The translations under genes were made by a program, and so were the position numbers. A stretch of 63,926 bases of DNA from Xenococcus sp. MO_188.B8. GTDB lineage: Bacteria > Cyanobacteriota > Cyanobacteriia > Cyanobacteriales > Xenococcaceae. Positions 46,637 to 55,286 of the stretch are shown here, in pieces. Under the pieces are notes generated by a model. The model saw only the letters and a list, made by a program, of their open reading frames with translations, was not told where the DNA came from and made no database searches. Location: assembly GCA_030065615.1 (NCBI GenBank), contig JASJDR010000008.1, positions 1 through 63,926 of the forward strand. The letters run 5' to 3'. Each line of letters opens with the position of its first letter. Within the stretch, counting starts at the first letter, position 1.

Positions 46637-46996
46637 TTTGTTTAATCACTATAATATATAGCTTAAGCTATGCCATTTTTCAGGGAAAAGCTGACTTGTT
46701 TAGACTCTATTCCCAGCACTCAAAACTGTTCCTGAATCACAGGCACATCAATTTTTGAGTGAAGAGATCTGAGCTTTCTTAGACACACTCTCTTTAGGCG
46801 GAGGGTGTTTGCTGTTTGTGTCTTAAAATACGCGATCGCCTATTAATTAATGATCTCAAAAGCTAATAATACAATTAAATATAGCTAGGTAACTATACCA
46901 AAAAATATTTTCAAATTTTGCTATCTTTTTGTCTAAATCAATGATATATTAAGAAAATATTACAAGTAAGTAAAACTACGGAAAAATATCCAAATT
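46637..46996. other. Spacer between precursors 1 and 2
   Basis: It contains a 46-bp repeat of the HsdR-like scrap (about 46677-46722) and then the shared upstream block (from about 46830). No separate gene. Confidence 0.5.
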
Positions 46997-47116
46997 ATGA
47001 AGGATAAAAAGTTACAACCTAAGCAAAAAGTCACCAAAACTACCAAGCTTTCCAAATTATCATTAAATGAATTGAATCAAGTTAATGGTGGTTGGGGTTG
47101 GAGAGGCTCTTGGTAA
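46997..47116 (+). CDS. Double-glycine peptide precursor 2 (core WGWRGSW)
   Basis: A 39-aa peptide with leader MKDKKLQPKQKVTKTTK.. LSKLSLNELNQVNGG and core WGWRGSW. It differs from copy 1 by a three-codon deletion in the leader, and in core positions 4 and 6. The upstream block is the same as for copy 1. Confidence 0.8.
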   Translation: MKDKKLQPKQKVTKTTKLSKLSLNELNQVNGGWGWRGSW

Positions 47117-47257
47117 TTTCTTTGTCAAAGTGAGATTTAGTAAGAGCCAAGTTTTATCTTGGATTTTCCCAAGATAAACAAATCTGACTAATAAATCCAG
47201 CAATTCACATTTTTAAGTTTCATGACCTAAAAACCCTTGTCGTGCAAGGATTTAAAA

Positions 47258-47292
47258 ACATTCTGTTGTAAATGAATTTAACAACAGAATGT
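47258..47292. repeat. Hairpin after precursor 2
   Basis: ACATTCTGTTGT (47258-47269) and ACAACAGAATGT (47281-47292) form a perfect 12-bp stem with an 11-nt loop. The same hairpin follows copy 3 (47929-47961). It is probably a transcription end or a processing element. Confidence 0.6.
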
Positions 47293-47658
47293 TGTTGATG
47301 GAACTTGGTATTTACTCCATTAAGAGTAAGTTCTCTAACTGAAATTACTTATCCCATCAAGATTAGAGAATGATTATTTAAATTGCGGATTTTAGGATGA
47401 ACAATCTAGGAAATTAAGATTTGGAAATGATGTTAAATTTATTGCATATTTTATAGTCGTGCTCCCGTTTGATTTTGAGTTTCTAGAATATGCTATTGCC
47501 GATTAATTAATGATATTAAAAGCTAATAGAGGGAAGCAAATATAGCTAGGAAAAAATACAAAAAAATATTTTCGTATTTTTACTATTTTTTTGCCTAAAC
47601 TAATGATATATTAAGAAAATATTACAAGTAAGTAAAACTACGGAGAAATATCCAAAAT
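47293..47658. other. Spacer between precursors 2 and 3
   Basis: An AT-rich unique part (47293-47470) is followed by the shared upstream block (gattaattaatgatattaaaag to atatccaaaat). No gene. Confidence 0.45.
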
Positions 47659-47787
47659 ATGAAGGATAAAAAGTTACAACCTAAGCAAAAAGTCACCAAA
47701 ACCACCAAGACTACCAAGCTTTCCAAATTATCATTAAATGAATTGAACCAAGTCAATGGTGGTTGGGGATATAGGGGTTGGTGGTAA
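47659..47787 (+). CDS. Double-glycine peptide precursor 3 (core WGYRGWW)
   Basis: A 42-aa peptide whose leader carries an extra KTT (..KTTKTTKLSKLS), followed by LNELNQVNGG and core WGYRGWW. Core positions 1, 2, 5 and 7 are fixed across all copies, and positions 3, 4 and 6 vary. Confidence 0.8.
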   Translation: MKDKKLQPKQKVTKTTKTTKLSKLSLNELNQVNGGWGYRGWW

Positions 47788-47928
47788 TTTGTTTGTGAAG
47801 GCAGGATTTAGTAGGAGTTAAGTTTTATTTGGGAATTTCCCAAGATGAACAAATCTAACTAATAAATCCAGCAATTAACATTTTTAAGTTTCATGACCTA
47901 AAAACCCTTGTCGTGCAAGGACTTGAAA

Positions 47929-47961
47929 ACATTCTGTTGTAAATGAATTTAACAACAGAAT
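47929..47961. repeat. Hairpin after precursor 3
   Basis: Left arm ACATTCTGTTGT (47929-47940) pairs with ACAACAGAAT (47952-47961). It is followed only 46 bp later by precursor 4, so the fourth unit has a shorter leader than the others. Confidence 0.6.
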
Positions 47962-48007
47962 AAGGAATTATTACAAGTAAATAAAACTAGGGAGAAATAT
48001 CCAAAAT

Positions 48008-48127
48008 ATGAAGGATAAAAAGTTACAACCTAAGCAAAAAGTCACCAAAACTACCAAGCTTTCCAAATTATCATTAAATGAATTGAACCAAGTCAATGGT
48101 GGTTGGGGATATAATGGTTGGTGGTAA
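48008..48127 (+). CDS. Double-glycine peptide precursor 4 (core WGYNGWW)
   Basis: A 39-aa peptide with a leader identical to copy 2 and core WGYNGWW. It differs from copy 3 by R to N at core position 4 and lacks the extra KTT. The DNA after the gene again matches that after copies 2 and 3, so the units arose by tandem duplication. Confidence 0.8.
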   Translation: MKDKKLQPKQKVTKTTKLSKLSLNELNQVNGGWGYNGWW

Positions 48128-48387
48128 TTTGTTTGTGAAGGCAGGATTTAGTAGGAGCCAAGTTTTATCTTGGAATTTCTCAAGATAAACAAATCTGACT
48201 AATAAATCCCGTATTCACATTTTTAAGATTTCATGGCCTAAAAACCCTTGTATGACAAGAGTTTAACAATTCCTAAAGATATTACTGAATCGGTATCCTA
48301 GGGCGTAGTATGCTATTGCTATACGCCCCTGTATTATGGATGATTAAGCTGGCTCAATTAAGCAAAGTGAACCATCGTCTCATTGTG

Positions 48388-48660
48388 CTATTGAGCGATT
48401 GCTTCTGCTTCTGCAAAGCAGCTAGTAGCGCCGGCGCACAACTCTAGTTCGTTGAGCGTCAATTTTTGCAGTTCCTGAACCTTTTCCGGTTGCTCTTCAG
48501 AAGATGGTTTGGGCTTCTGAGATAGATTGGGAATTTGAACCACTGTTTCATTGTGATTAGAACTTAATACCCCTCCAGCGATCACTTCTAGTTCGGCAAG
48601 GGTCAATGTTTGCAGTTCCTGAACTTCAAACTGCTGAGGTTCAGGAATTGGCTTCTGTTT
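48388..48660 (-). pseudogene. Fused double-leader peptide gene without a normal start
   Basis: The minus-strand frame holds two leader-like motifs, LQTLTLAELEVIAGG and LQKLTLNELELCAGA, separated by 43 residues, then TSCFAEAEAIAQ. Each matches the (L)TLxELExxAGG pattern of NHLP-type peptides. No ATG is present, only TTG codons such as 48606, and a TAG lies just upstream. It looks like two precursor genes fused by deletion and now decayed, or a peptide using a rare start. Confidence 0.55.
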
Positions 48661-48772
48661 ATTTCTCTAATACACAAACAGAACAGTGCCTTGGAAGTAT
48701 AAGCTTTCCGTCACGGAAAAGTTATGGTTCCAGTTACAACAACACAATAAATTCTTAACTAATGTAAGAGGA

Positions 48773-49123
48773 CAGGACTGGCTGGAATCGAACCAGCGAC
48801 CCAGTGCTTCAGATTAGTGTAGGTTTCCCTACTCTCTGGACTATCTCTTCACCATAGACGAGGCTAATCAGTCCTTAGGTGGTGGCCGTTATGTTAGGGG
48901 ATGATCGCTAATTATGCTGCCAAAGAAATACTCTGTTTGTTCCCCATAACTAGTCTCTGCACCTTCTCTACCAGAGTTTATAGAGCTTGGCTCAAGATTA
49001 CCCTATCTAAATTGTTTAGACTTAGGCTTCCTTGAATTTGACCACATTCATTTATAAAGTTTCCTTTATAATGCCCGATCGCTTTCAGGAGGCACTTGCT
49101 CTATCCTACTGAGCTACAGCCCC
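48773..49123 (-). tRNA. tRNA-Arg (CCU), split by a group I intron
   Basis: Exon 1 is 49123-49087 (GGGGCTG acceptor, GCTC..GAGC D stem). Exon 2 is 48809-48773 (ends CAGTCCTG). Joined, they give a 74-nt tRNA with anticodon arm AGTGC-CTCCTAA-GCACT, anticodon CCU, T arm GCTGG-TTCGATT-CCAGC and no encoded CCA. The acceptor contains two G-U pairs (G1-U72 and G4-U69). Confidence 0.88.
48810..49086 (-). ncRNA. Group I intron in tRNA-Arg (CCU)
   Basis: The 277-nt intron interrupts the anticodon loop after U36. P1 is CCU|GA paired with UCGGG, giving the required U-G pair at the splice site. The last base is G. Core elements read AATCTTGAGCCAAGC (Q/P4 region), GTGCAGAGACTA (R) and AAGAGATAGTCC (S), as in cyanobacterial tRNA introns. 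P2 is a long AU hairpin (CATTATAAAG..CTTTATAAATG). There is no homing endonuclease frame. Confidence 0.87.
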
Positions 49124-49308
49124 AAATTAAATACTCTTAGATCTTAAACTATAAAAGCGATTCAAGTTGGTTATTTGGTGATTAACAAAATTTTTGTATA
49201 GAAAACTTTACTTAATTAATAATTATTGCAACAAGAGTTTATGATTATTGAAACAATAAGAATTATCTCGATTAAGAGATATACACGACAAAACAGGAGA
49301 ACTCAATT

Positions 49309-49575
49309 TTGACTTATATGACATTACTTGCTGCAGCTTATGTCCCTACTACCGTACAGTGGAGTCCTAAAGTTGCCATTGTTATGATTATTTGCAACAT
49401 TATTGCGATCGCTTTTGGTAAATATACCATGCAAAATACTAGTGCTGGCCCTGCTTTACCCTCTTCTGAGTTTTTTGGTGGCATGGGATTACCTGCATTA
49501 TTAGGTACTACTAGTTTAGGTCACCTGATTGGTGTAGGAGCCATTCTAGGATTAGCTAGTATTGGTGCACTATAA
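49309..49575 (+). CDS. psaK: Photosystem I subunit PsaK
   Basis: PsaK is a two-helix peripheral subunit of photosystem I. The sequence TVQWSPKVAIVMIICNIIAIAFGKYTMQ, then HLIGVGAILGLASIGAL, is diagnostic. It has 88 residues from the TTG at 49309, which has AGGAGA about 8 bp upstream. An ATG at 49318 is the alternative and would remove three residues. The N-terminal stretch is probably trimmed. A terminator follows the gene. Confidence 0.93.
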   Translation: MTYMTLLAAAYVPTTVQWSPKVAIVMIICNIIAIAFGKYTMQNTSAGPALPSSEFFGGMGLPALLGTTSLGHLIGVGAILGLASIGAL

Positions 49576-49604
49576 AAATTCGTAGCAGATCTTTCTTGTT
49601 GTTG

Positions 49605-49640
49605 GGGATAAGTGTTTTGTTCTTATCCCTTTCTCTTTGT
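49605..49640 (+). terminator. Terminator after psaK
   Basis: GGGATAAG (49605-49612) and CTTATCCC (49622-49629) form an 8-bp stem followed by TTTCTCTTT. Confidence 0.75.
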
Positions 49641-49712
49641 CGATCAAAGAAGGTCAATAATTAAGTCTTTACCGAGATATTCCAGTCCTCTACCTGAGGG
49701 GCGAACAACCCG

Positions 49713-51455
49713 TTAAAAAGGTTTAGCTTCTAATGAAAAGTAGAAGCCATTTTCTTGAAGAGAATCCCCTGCAGTTTCAATGTCGGAAAAAGGAATCCCC
49801 CAATCAAGGCGCACTGTGAGATCGTCTTTAATATTTAGTCTTAAGCCTAAACCTACAGAAGCTATAGTACTACGGGGCTGATTTAACTCTCTGCCAGTAT
49901 TCCAAATGCGCCCAAAATCAATAAAGGGAATTAAATCTAGAGTAATTTGGGATTCGGCAAGACGGAGCAGATTTTGCTGAATTTCTGTAGAAATAAAAAA
50001 TCCATTATCTCCGATGAGAATATTTTGGGCATAACCGCGTACAGTATAGACCCCACCAACGCTAAATTGTTCTAACGGAGATAACCCATCATTGGAAAAT
50101 TGAATGCCCGATCTGATTAAAATCGCTGTGTTGCTTCCTAGTAATCTGTAATAGTTGGCTTGTCCTGCCCAAGCGACAAATTCACTATCTTGTTGGTCAG
50201 GGCTGGTGTTCGAGTCAAAAGCATTAATACCCACACTAAATTGCGATCGCAAATTCCATACTTGTTGCTGATTCCGATTACTATAGTCTTGCAGAAAGCG
50301 AATTGCCGTCACTTTGGTCTTCCCCTCATCATCTGAAGCCCCAGAAGGACTAGGAAATGGTAGGCCATCGAGAAAAGTTGCTCGCGAATTGGTATGGATG
50401 AAACTAATTCCTGCGGTAAATTCTTGGGTCAAAGATTTATATAGTTCGTAGGAGTATTTCACTTCATAGTTACTAATTTGATTCTCAATATCTAAGACAT
50501 CAAAGGGTTTTTGAGTTAAATTATTGTCGAAATAACTATAGGTTAATTTAATTTTGCCTTGGTAATTATTAGTGGGAAATTCATAACTAAGATTATTTAA
50601 GGCGTTGGTCCCATCTGTATTAAGATAAGCAATCTTGAAGCGATCGCCAAAACCTAAAAGATTTTCTTCATTTAATTCTAATTGACGGCGAAATGTCCCC
50701 ACACTACTAACGCGATAGTTATCGAGATTTAAACCAATCGAGAAATTATCAGGCTGTTCTGCTACGGTGACTTCTAAAATACTGCTATTGGGTTTGATTC
50801 CTGCGGATAATTCGGCGGAGACATCGGCAATTAAAGGATCTACTTGTAATAGTTGTAAAGCTTTGAGTAATTGATTCTGATTTAATGGGGGCTTAGTTGC
50901 TCTCGCTAATCGACTACGGATGTAATTGGGCTTAAGCTTTTTTAAGCCGATAACCTGAATTTCGCTAACGGTTCCTGGAATAATCTCGACTTTTACAGTG
51001 CTATCCACGATCGCTTGAGGAGAAATAATCGCACCAGAGGTAATATATCCCGCATCGATATAAAGTTGGGTAATGATTCTCGGTACTTGGAGTAATTCGA
51101 CAAAAGAAATTGGTCTGAGAGTATATTCTTGAATCGCATCTTCAATTAATTGGGGATCGAGAACTGTATTGCCAATAATCTCAAATTTTTTAACGATAAT
51201 TGTTCCGGGAATATCTGGAGGCTCTAAAGGAATCGATGGGGGAACGGTTTCTAGTGGGGGGTTGGTTGGTGGTAAAGGGGATAATGGTTGAGGACTGATT
51301 GGGGCGGGAGTTTCTGGAGAGGGCGATGGGGCAATTGTTTGAGCCTTAATTACCAGAGGGTGAGAACAAAAAGTGACAACAGAGATGATCAATATTTTGA
51401 CAAGAGATGACAACTCGATCTGTCTCATTAAGAGCGATCGGTTCTGATCAGGCAT
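49713..51455 (-). CDS. TpsB/ShlB-like outer-membrane transporter (two-partner secretion)
   Basis: From ATG 51455 (580 aa; TTG 51482 is possible). A signal peptide (LVKILIISVVTFCSHPLVIKAQ) and proline-rich linker come first. Two POTRA domains (about 85-235; IIVKKFEIIGNTVL.., VKVEIIPGTVSEIQVIGLKK) and a 16-strand beta barrel follow. VRGYAQNILIGDNGFFISTEIQQNL is the conserved VRG(Y/F) motif in the barrel lumen. These proteins export large TpsA proteins across the outer membrane. No TpsA lies nearby, so the substrate is distant. Distant relatives handle heme. Confidence 0.9.
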   Translation of the reverse strand: MPDQNRSLLMRQIELSSLVKILIISVVTFCSHPLVIKAQTIAPSPSPETPAPISPQPLSPLPPTNPPLETVPPSIPLEPPDIPGTIIVKKFEIIGNTVLDPQLIEDAIQEYTLRPISFVELLQVPRIITQLYIDAGYITSGAIISPQAIVDSTVKVEIIPGTVSEIQVIGLKKLKPNYIRSRLARATKPPLNQNQLLKALQLLQVDPLIADVSAELSAGIKPNSSILEVTVAEQPDNFSIGLNLDNYRVSSVGTFRRQLELNEENLLGFGDRFKIAYLNTDGTNALNNLSYEFPTNNYQGKIKLTYSYFDNNLTQKPFDVLDIENQISNYEVKYSYELYKSLTQEFTAGISFIHTNSRATFLDGLPFPSPSGASDDEGKTKVTAIRFLQDYSNRNQQQVWNLRSQFSVGINAFDSNTSPDQQDSEFVAWAGQANYYRLLGSNTAILIRSGIQFSNDGLSPLEQFSVGGVYTVRGYAQNILIGDNGFFISTEIQQNLLRLAESQITLDLIPFIDFGRIWNTGRELNQPRSTIASVGLGLRLNIKDDLTVRLDWGIPFSDIETAGDSLQENGFYFSLEAKPF

Positions 51456-51767
51456 AACGGAATAAAAAAATTGGGCAACCAAGATTATACTAAATTAAAC
51501 CCCATCCAGCTTAAAACCTCTAGTTAGAAGAGGTTTATGTCTCTGGACATCTCGTTTGCGCTAAGATGCCAGTTAAAAATAGCAAGGGATTTAGTAAATA
51601 TCAACCTCAGCCAATAAGTACCCAGGAAAAATTGTTGAGACATTTTTCGGTTTCTGCGGTGATTTTTTGATCAATGAATATACTATTAGCTTAGGGGTAC
51701 ATCGCGATATTCCCTTACTATTCGCTGTTAGCAATTATAGTTAAATTAAATATTTGATGCTTTAACC

Positions 51768-53666
51768 ATGATTCGGTTTAAATCTTGGCAATGGCTAGTT
51801 TTAATAATTCCCGTCGTCTTACCGGTAACTTTTCTCTTAATCGCTGCGGGTTATCAGATTCATCAATGGGGAATTAATTGGATTTGGGGCATATTTATCC
51901 TAATCTTCGTGGGTTGGCGTTGGTTATTGGCGAAATGGACTCAGTCAGCAAATGGGGATTTAGAATCAGCGGTTCAACAAATTACCCAGGAAATGGCGGC
52001 TAATGAGGATATCACAATCGCGGATACAGAAATTAGCAATCAAATAGAATCTGCTCTGGCAAATATTCTCCAAAAATCCCAATCTGACCCAATTATTTGG
52101 CAAGATTGGCAATTATTTCTCTCTCGATGTCAAGAATTAGTAGTAGAGATCGCGGCTATCTATCATCCTCAGGTAAAACGTCCACTCTTGAATATCTACG
52201 TTCCCCAAGCCTATGGTTTGATTCGCGGCACGGTGGATGATATGGATCGCTGGATAAATAATCTCTCTCCCGTACTAAATCAAGCAACCATTGGACAAGT
52301 ATATGAGGCTTATGAAGTTTATCAACAATTAGAACCCTCAGCACAAAAGATTCAACAAGTCATGAACTGGGCGCAATGGGTTTTCAATCCGGTAGCTGCG
52401 ATCGCAAAACGGGCGAGTAAAGGAATTAATAGTCAAGCAAATCAACAACTATTAGTTAATTTCAATCAATTATTCCGCGAAGCAGCTTTAAGAAATCTCT
52501 GTCGTCAAGCGATCATACTTTACAGTGGCGCTAGTCTGCCGCCAGCTTTTGTGGTGGAAACAGCGACTCCTCCAGAGGAGAAAACGCAAACTGTCCGAGA
52601 AATTATTGAACAGGTAGATAGTAGCGAAAAAATTGTTGAAAAACCGATTAATATTCTATTTATTGGGCGTACTGGTGCCGGAAAAAGCAGCCTGATCAAT
52701 AGTCTATTTAAAACTGATATTGCCGAAGTTGCCGTCTTACCTAGTACAGAACGGATTCAAAGTTATCAGTGGCAAAGTGAAGATTCAGCAGGAATTACCC
52801 TCTGGGATACTCCTGGTTATGAACAAGTCGATCGCTCAGATCTCAAAGCATTAGTTTTAGATTATGGGAGCAATGCCGATTTACTGTTATTAGTTAATCC
52901 CGTACTCGATCCTGCTCTGCAAATGGATCTCGATTTTCTCAAGGCAATTCAAGAGGAGAATCCTGAAAGAAAAGCGATCGCAATTATTACCCAAATTGAT
53001 AAGTTACGTCCGATTCGAGAATGGAATCCTCCCTATGATTGGCAAACCGGAGAACGACCGAAAGAAAGATCTATTAGAGATGCAATTTCTTATCGACAAG
53101 AAATTTTTAGTAACTATTGCGCAATAGTTTTACCTGTAGTCAATAGTGATTCAAAACTAGAGCGAGAGGCTTGGGGAATTGATATTTTATCTTTGGCCTT
53201 AATTGAAGCGGTTGAACCAGCGAAGCAATTGAGATTAGCTCGTTTTTTGCGCGATCGCGAATCCCGTATTGTTGCTGCGGCGCAAATAATTGATCGCTAC
53301 ACAAGGCAAATTACTATCACCCAAGGTGTCATCAGTTTAGCCAAAAGTCCGATCTTACAATTTATCTCGACGATGACAACAGGCAATCCTGCGCTAGCTC
53401 ACCTATTAGCCCAACAAATTCCTGTGGAACAATCGGGAGTATTTCTCGGTAAATTACAAATGGCTTACGAGTTATTTTCTCTGTTGAGTGATAAGCCGAG
53501 TTTTGGTAATTTTGATCTGTTATCTCTTTGGGAATTGTTATTAGAAAATGAAGCTAGTCCCGATCGCAATTCCTGGGCTTTTGGTCATGCTTTAGTAGAA
53601 TATTGGACGCAAAATTTAACTATTACTCAGTTACGCGATCGTTTTAATTATTATCTTAATTCTTGA
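51768..53666 (+). CDS. Membrane-associated GTPase
   Basis: This 632-aa protein has two helices at the N-terminus (about 8-50). A helical middle part (about 60-280) leads to a GTPase domain (about 290-460) with G1 GRTGAGKSS, G3 DTPGYEQ and G4-like TQIDK instead of NKxD. The C-terminal region (about 480-632) is helical. It is related to cyanobacterial YcjF/Era-like GTPases of unknown role. No operon partner is present. The last 20 codons are echoed at 55287-55346. Confidence 0.85.
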   Translation: MIRFKSWQWLVLIIPVVLPVTFLLIAAGYQIHQWGINWIWGIFILIFVGWRWLLAKWTQSANGDLESAVQQITQEMAANEDITIADTEISNQIESALANILQKSQSDPIIWQDWQLFLSRCQELVVEIAAIYHPQVKRPLLNIYVPQAYGLIRGTVDDMDRWINNLSPVLNQATIGQVYEAYEVYQQLEPSAQKIQQVMNWAQWVFNPVAAIAKRASKGINSQANQQLLVNFNQLFREAALRNLCRQAIILYSGASLPPAFVVETATPPEEKTQTVREIIEQVDSSEKIVEKPINILFIGRTGAGKSSLINSLFKTDIAEVAVLPSTERIQSYQWQSEDSAGITLWDTPGYEQVDRSDLKALVLDYGSNADLLLLVNPVLDPALQMDLDFLKAIQEENPERKAIAIITQIDKLRPIREWNPPYDWQTGERPKERSIRDAISYRQEIFSNYCAIVLPVVNSDSKLEREAWGIDILSLALIEAVEPAKQLRLARFLRDRESRIVAAAQIIDRYTRQITITQGVISLAKSPILQFISTMTTGNPALAHLLAQQIPVEQSGVFLGKLQMAYELFSLLSDKPSFGNFDLLSLWELLLENEASPDRNSWAFGHALVEYWTQNLTITQLRDRFNYYLNS

Positions 53667-53691
53667 TCATTAAAACTTATTAACCTTTAGC

Positions 53692-53795
53692 TAAGTAGGT
53701 AGGTGTAACTAAATGGAAAATAGTGATGGCAGGGTGTGGGGTGTGGAAAAACATTCAACAATTAGGTTTTATAAATTATTTAGCCTACCTACTTA
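53692..53795. mobile_element. Inverted-repeat element (MITE-like), 104 bp
   Basis: TAAGTAGGTAGG (53692-53703) and its perfect complement (53784-53795) bound a 104-bp segment with no gene. TTAG occurs on both sides (53687-53690 and 53796-53799), offset by one base on the left. Confidence 0.5.
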
Positions 53796-53930
53796 TTAGG
53801 GTTCTTCAGTACTTGCTATGCCAAATTTAAAACTAAAAAGCATAAAGCTTTGGATTCAAAAAATCTCTTATTTTCTAATAACCCCTATATGGTAAGACTT
53901 TTTATCTGATTTAACTTTTCTGAGCATACT

Positions 53931-54059
53931 ATGAACGGAAGAGCTGCTGTAATGTTTATGATTACATTAGCGATCGCAATTAGCGTAATAACTAGTGTCG
54001 CTGAGCGGAAGTCAAAAGTCAAAAGTCCCGTCAAGCGGAATAATATCAAAAGTTTTTAA
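53931..54059 (+). CDS. Doubtful small protein, 42 aa
   Basis: MNGRAAVMFMITLAIAIS is a single hydrophobic helix, followed by SVAERKSKVKSPVKRNNIKSF. The second half is translated from repetitive intergenic text, and no clear ribosome site exists. It may be a short membrane peptide, or chance. Confidence 0.3.
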   Translation: MNGRAAVMFMITLAIAISVITSVAERKSKVKSPVKRNNIKSF

Positions 54060-54313
54060 TATCAAGCGTTCAAGCTATTTTGAATAGTGTGCTTATTTAC
54101 GCCCATGTCCCCTAATATCATTAATGGCACTAAGCAGCCATCTTTAATATTCAACTACTTTAATAAATCATTAACAGAAAGAAAATCAAAATCAAAAATC
54201 TTCAGTATAAATACAATTTTAAAATAATTTAATCAAACAAATATTAAGTTTCTAAGTTATTACGGATCAATATTTTTCGTGACAAATAATCTTTAAAAAA
54301 AATTTACCTAATT

Positions 54314-54324
54314 CCCCCCCCCCC
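54314..54324. repeat. Run of 11 C
   Basis: An 11-base homopolymer of C in an AT-rich leader, 108 bp before the secreted-protein start. Such runs are prone to slippage. Confidence 0.8.
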
Positions 54325-54431
54325 AATTTATCTGAATTTTATCCAATCAATCGAATACTAAGTCATAGTAGATTTAGTATATTCAATACAGATGTTAATT
54401 ACTAAAATTTTCAGATAATTTAGTCGAAATT

Positions 54432-55265
54432 ATGAAAAATATTAACTACATTTTTAAAAAATTTTCTCAAAGATTTACTCTTAGTTGCTTAGCTGTAACT
54501 AGTTGTTTTTTAAGTTCTGTTGCTCAGGCAGGAGCTGCTCCCGATACTAATTGGAGCATAACTTCTACCATGACTGATTGTTATGGTATGGCAGATGAAT
54601 CTTACGGTGTAAGCGGAACGCCTTGTCAAAACTATCAGGGAGATTTGTACGAAAACTGGAACCCCAATGATGGAGGACATGGCGATACAGACATTAAAAC
54701 TTTCTCCGTAGGAGAAGACAATACATACTTTTACTTTGAATTAGATCTTAGAGAAAACTGGACTAGTGAATCGAGAAAATATTATTTAGAGATAGAAGCT
54801 GATGGTGATGGTCAGTCTGACTACTTTCTTGTCTATCAACCTAAGAGCGATGACCTAGGCTCAAGCTGGAAAAACATAGGTGGCAATGGCGAAATTGAAG
54901 TTTACGAAGATCAAAACAACAGCATCGGAGGCAGCAATCCTACGGGAGCAGATAGTGGAGACTCCGATGGTTATGAAGCTGACTTATCTCCGAACCAGAA
55001 CCTTACCCCAAATGATTTCTATGTTCGCCTAGTCAATGGTAATGTTCAAATGGCTTTAAAGAGAAGTAGAATTGGTTCTCCAAGCAATATTTTGAGTCGT
55101 GCTTATGCTTCACAGAATACTAACTTATCGCCAAACAAACTAACCTGGCACGATCAGAATACCTTGAGCGATTTTGATGGTGCTGGTGGATTTGATAGTT
55201 CAGCAGGGGCTGATACTAGTACCTGGTTAGAGTTAAATCCTCCTTCTTATATCTATTCTGACTAG
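54432..55265 (+). CDS. Secreted hypothetical protein
   Basis: This 277-aa protein has a signal peptide (FTLSCLAVTSCFLSSVAQAG, cleavage near 33). The mature part is acidic and Asn/Asp/Ser rich, with two cysteines close together (DCYGMADESYG..PCQNYQ). It contains repeated Asp-rich loops (ADGDGQSDYF, SGDSDGYEAD) typical of calcium-stabilised beta sandwiches. No enzyme motif is recognised. It could be an extracellular matrix or adhesin-like protein. No secretion gene adjoins. Confidence 0.75.
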   Translation: MKNINYIFKKFSQRFTLSCLAVTSCFLSSVAQAGAAPDTNWSITSTMTDCYGMADESYGVSGTPCQNYQGDLYENWNPNDGGHGDTDIKTFSVGEDNTYFYFELDLRENWTSESRKYYLEIEADGDGQSDYFLVYQPKSDDLGSSWKNIGGNGEIEVYEDQNNSIGGSNPTGADSGDSDGYEADLSPNQNLTPNDFYVRLVNGNVQMALKRSRIGSPSNILSRAYASQNTNLSPNKLTWHDQNTLSDFDGAGGFDSSAGADTSTWLELNPPSYIYSD

Positions 55266-55286
55266 TTGCTAGGGTTGCAATATTGA

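Larger units (their letters stand above)
53796..54431. other. 636-bp intergenic region
   Basis: It contains the doubtful small ORF at 53931, repetitive text (gtcaaaagtcaaaagtc near 54010) and a run of 11 C at 54314-54324. It is the leader of the secreted-protein gene. Confidence 0.4.

Noticed and set aside
46508..48127. CRISPR array
   Set aside because: The regular repeats are whole genes with promoters and hairpins, hundreds of bases long, with no short constant spacers.
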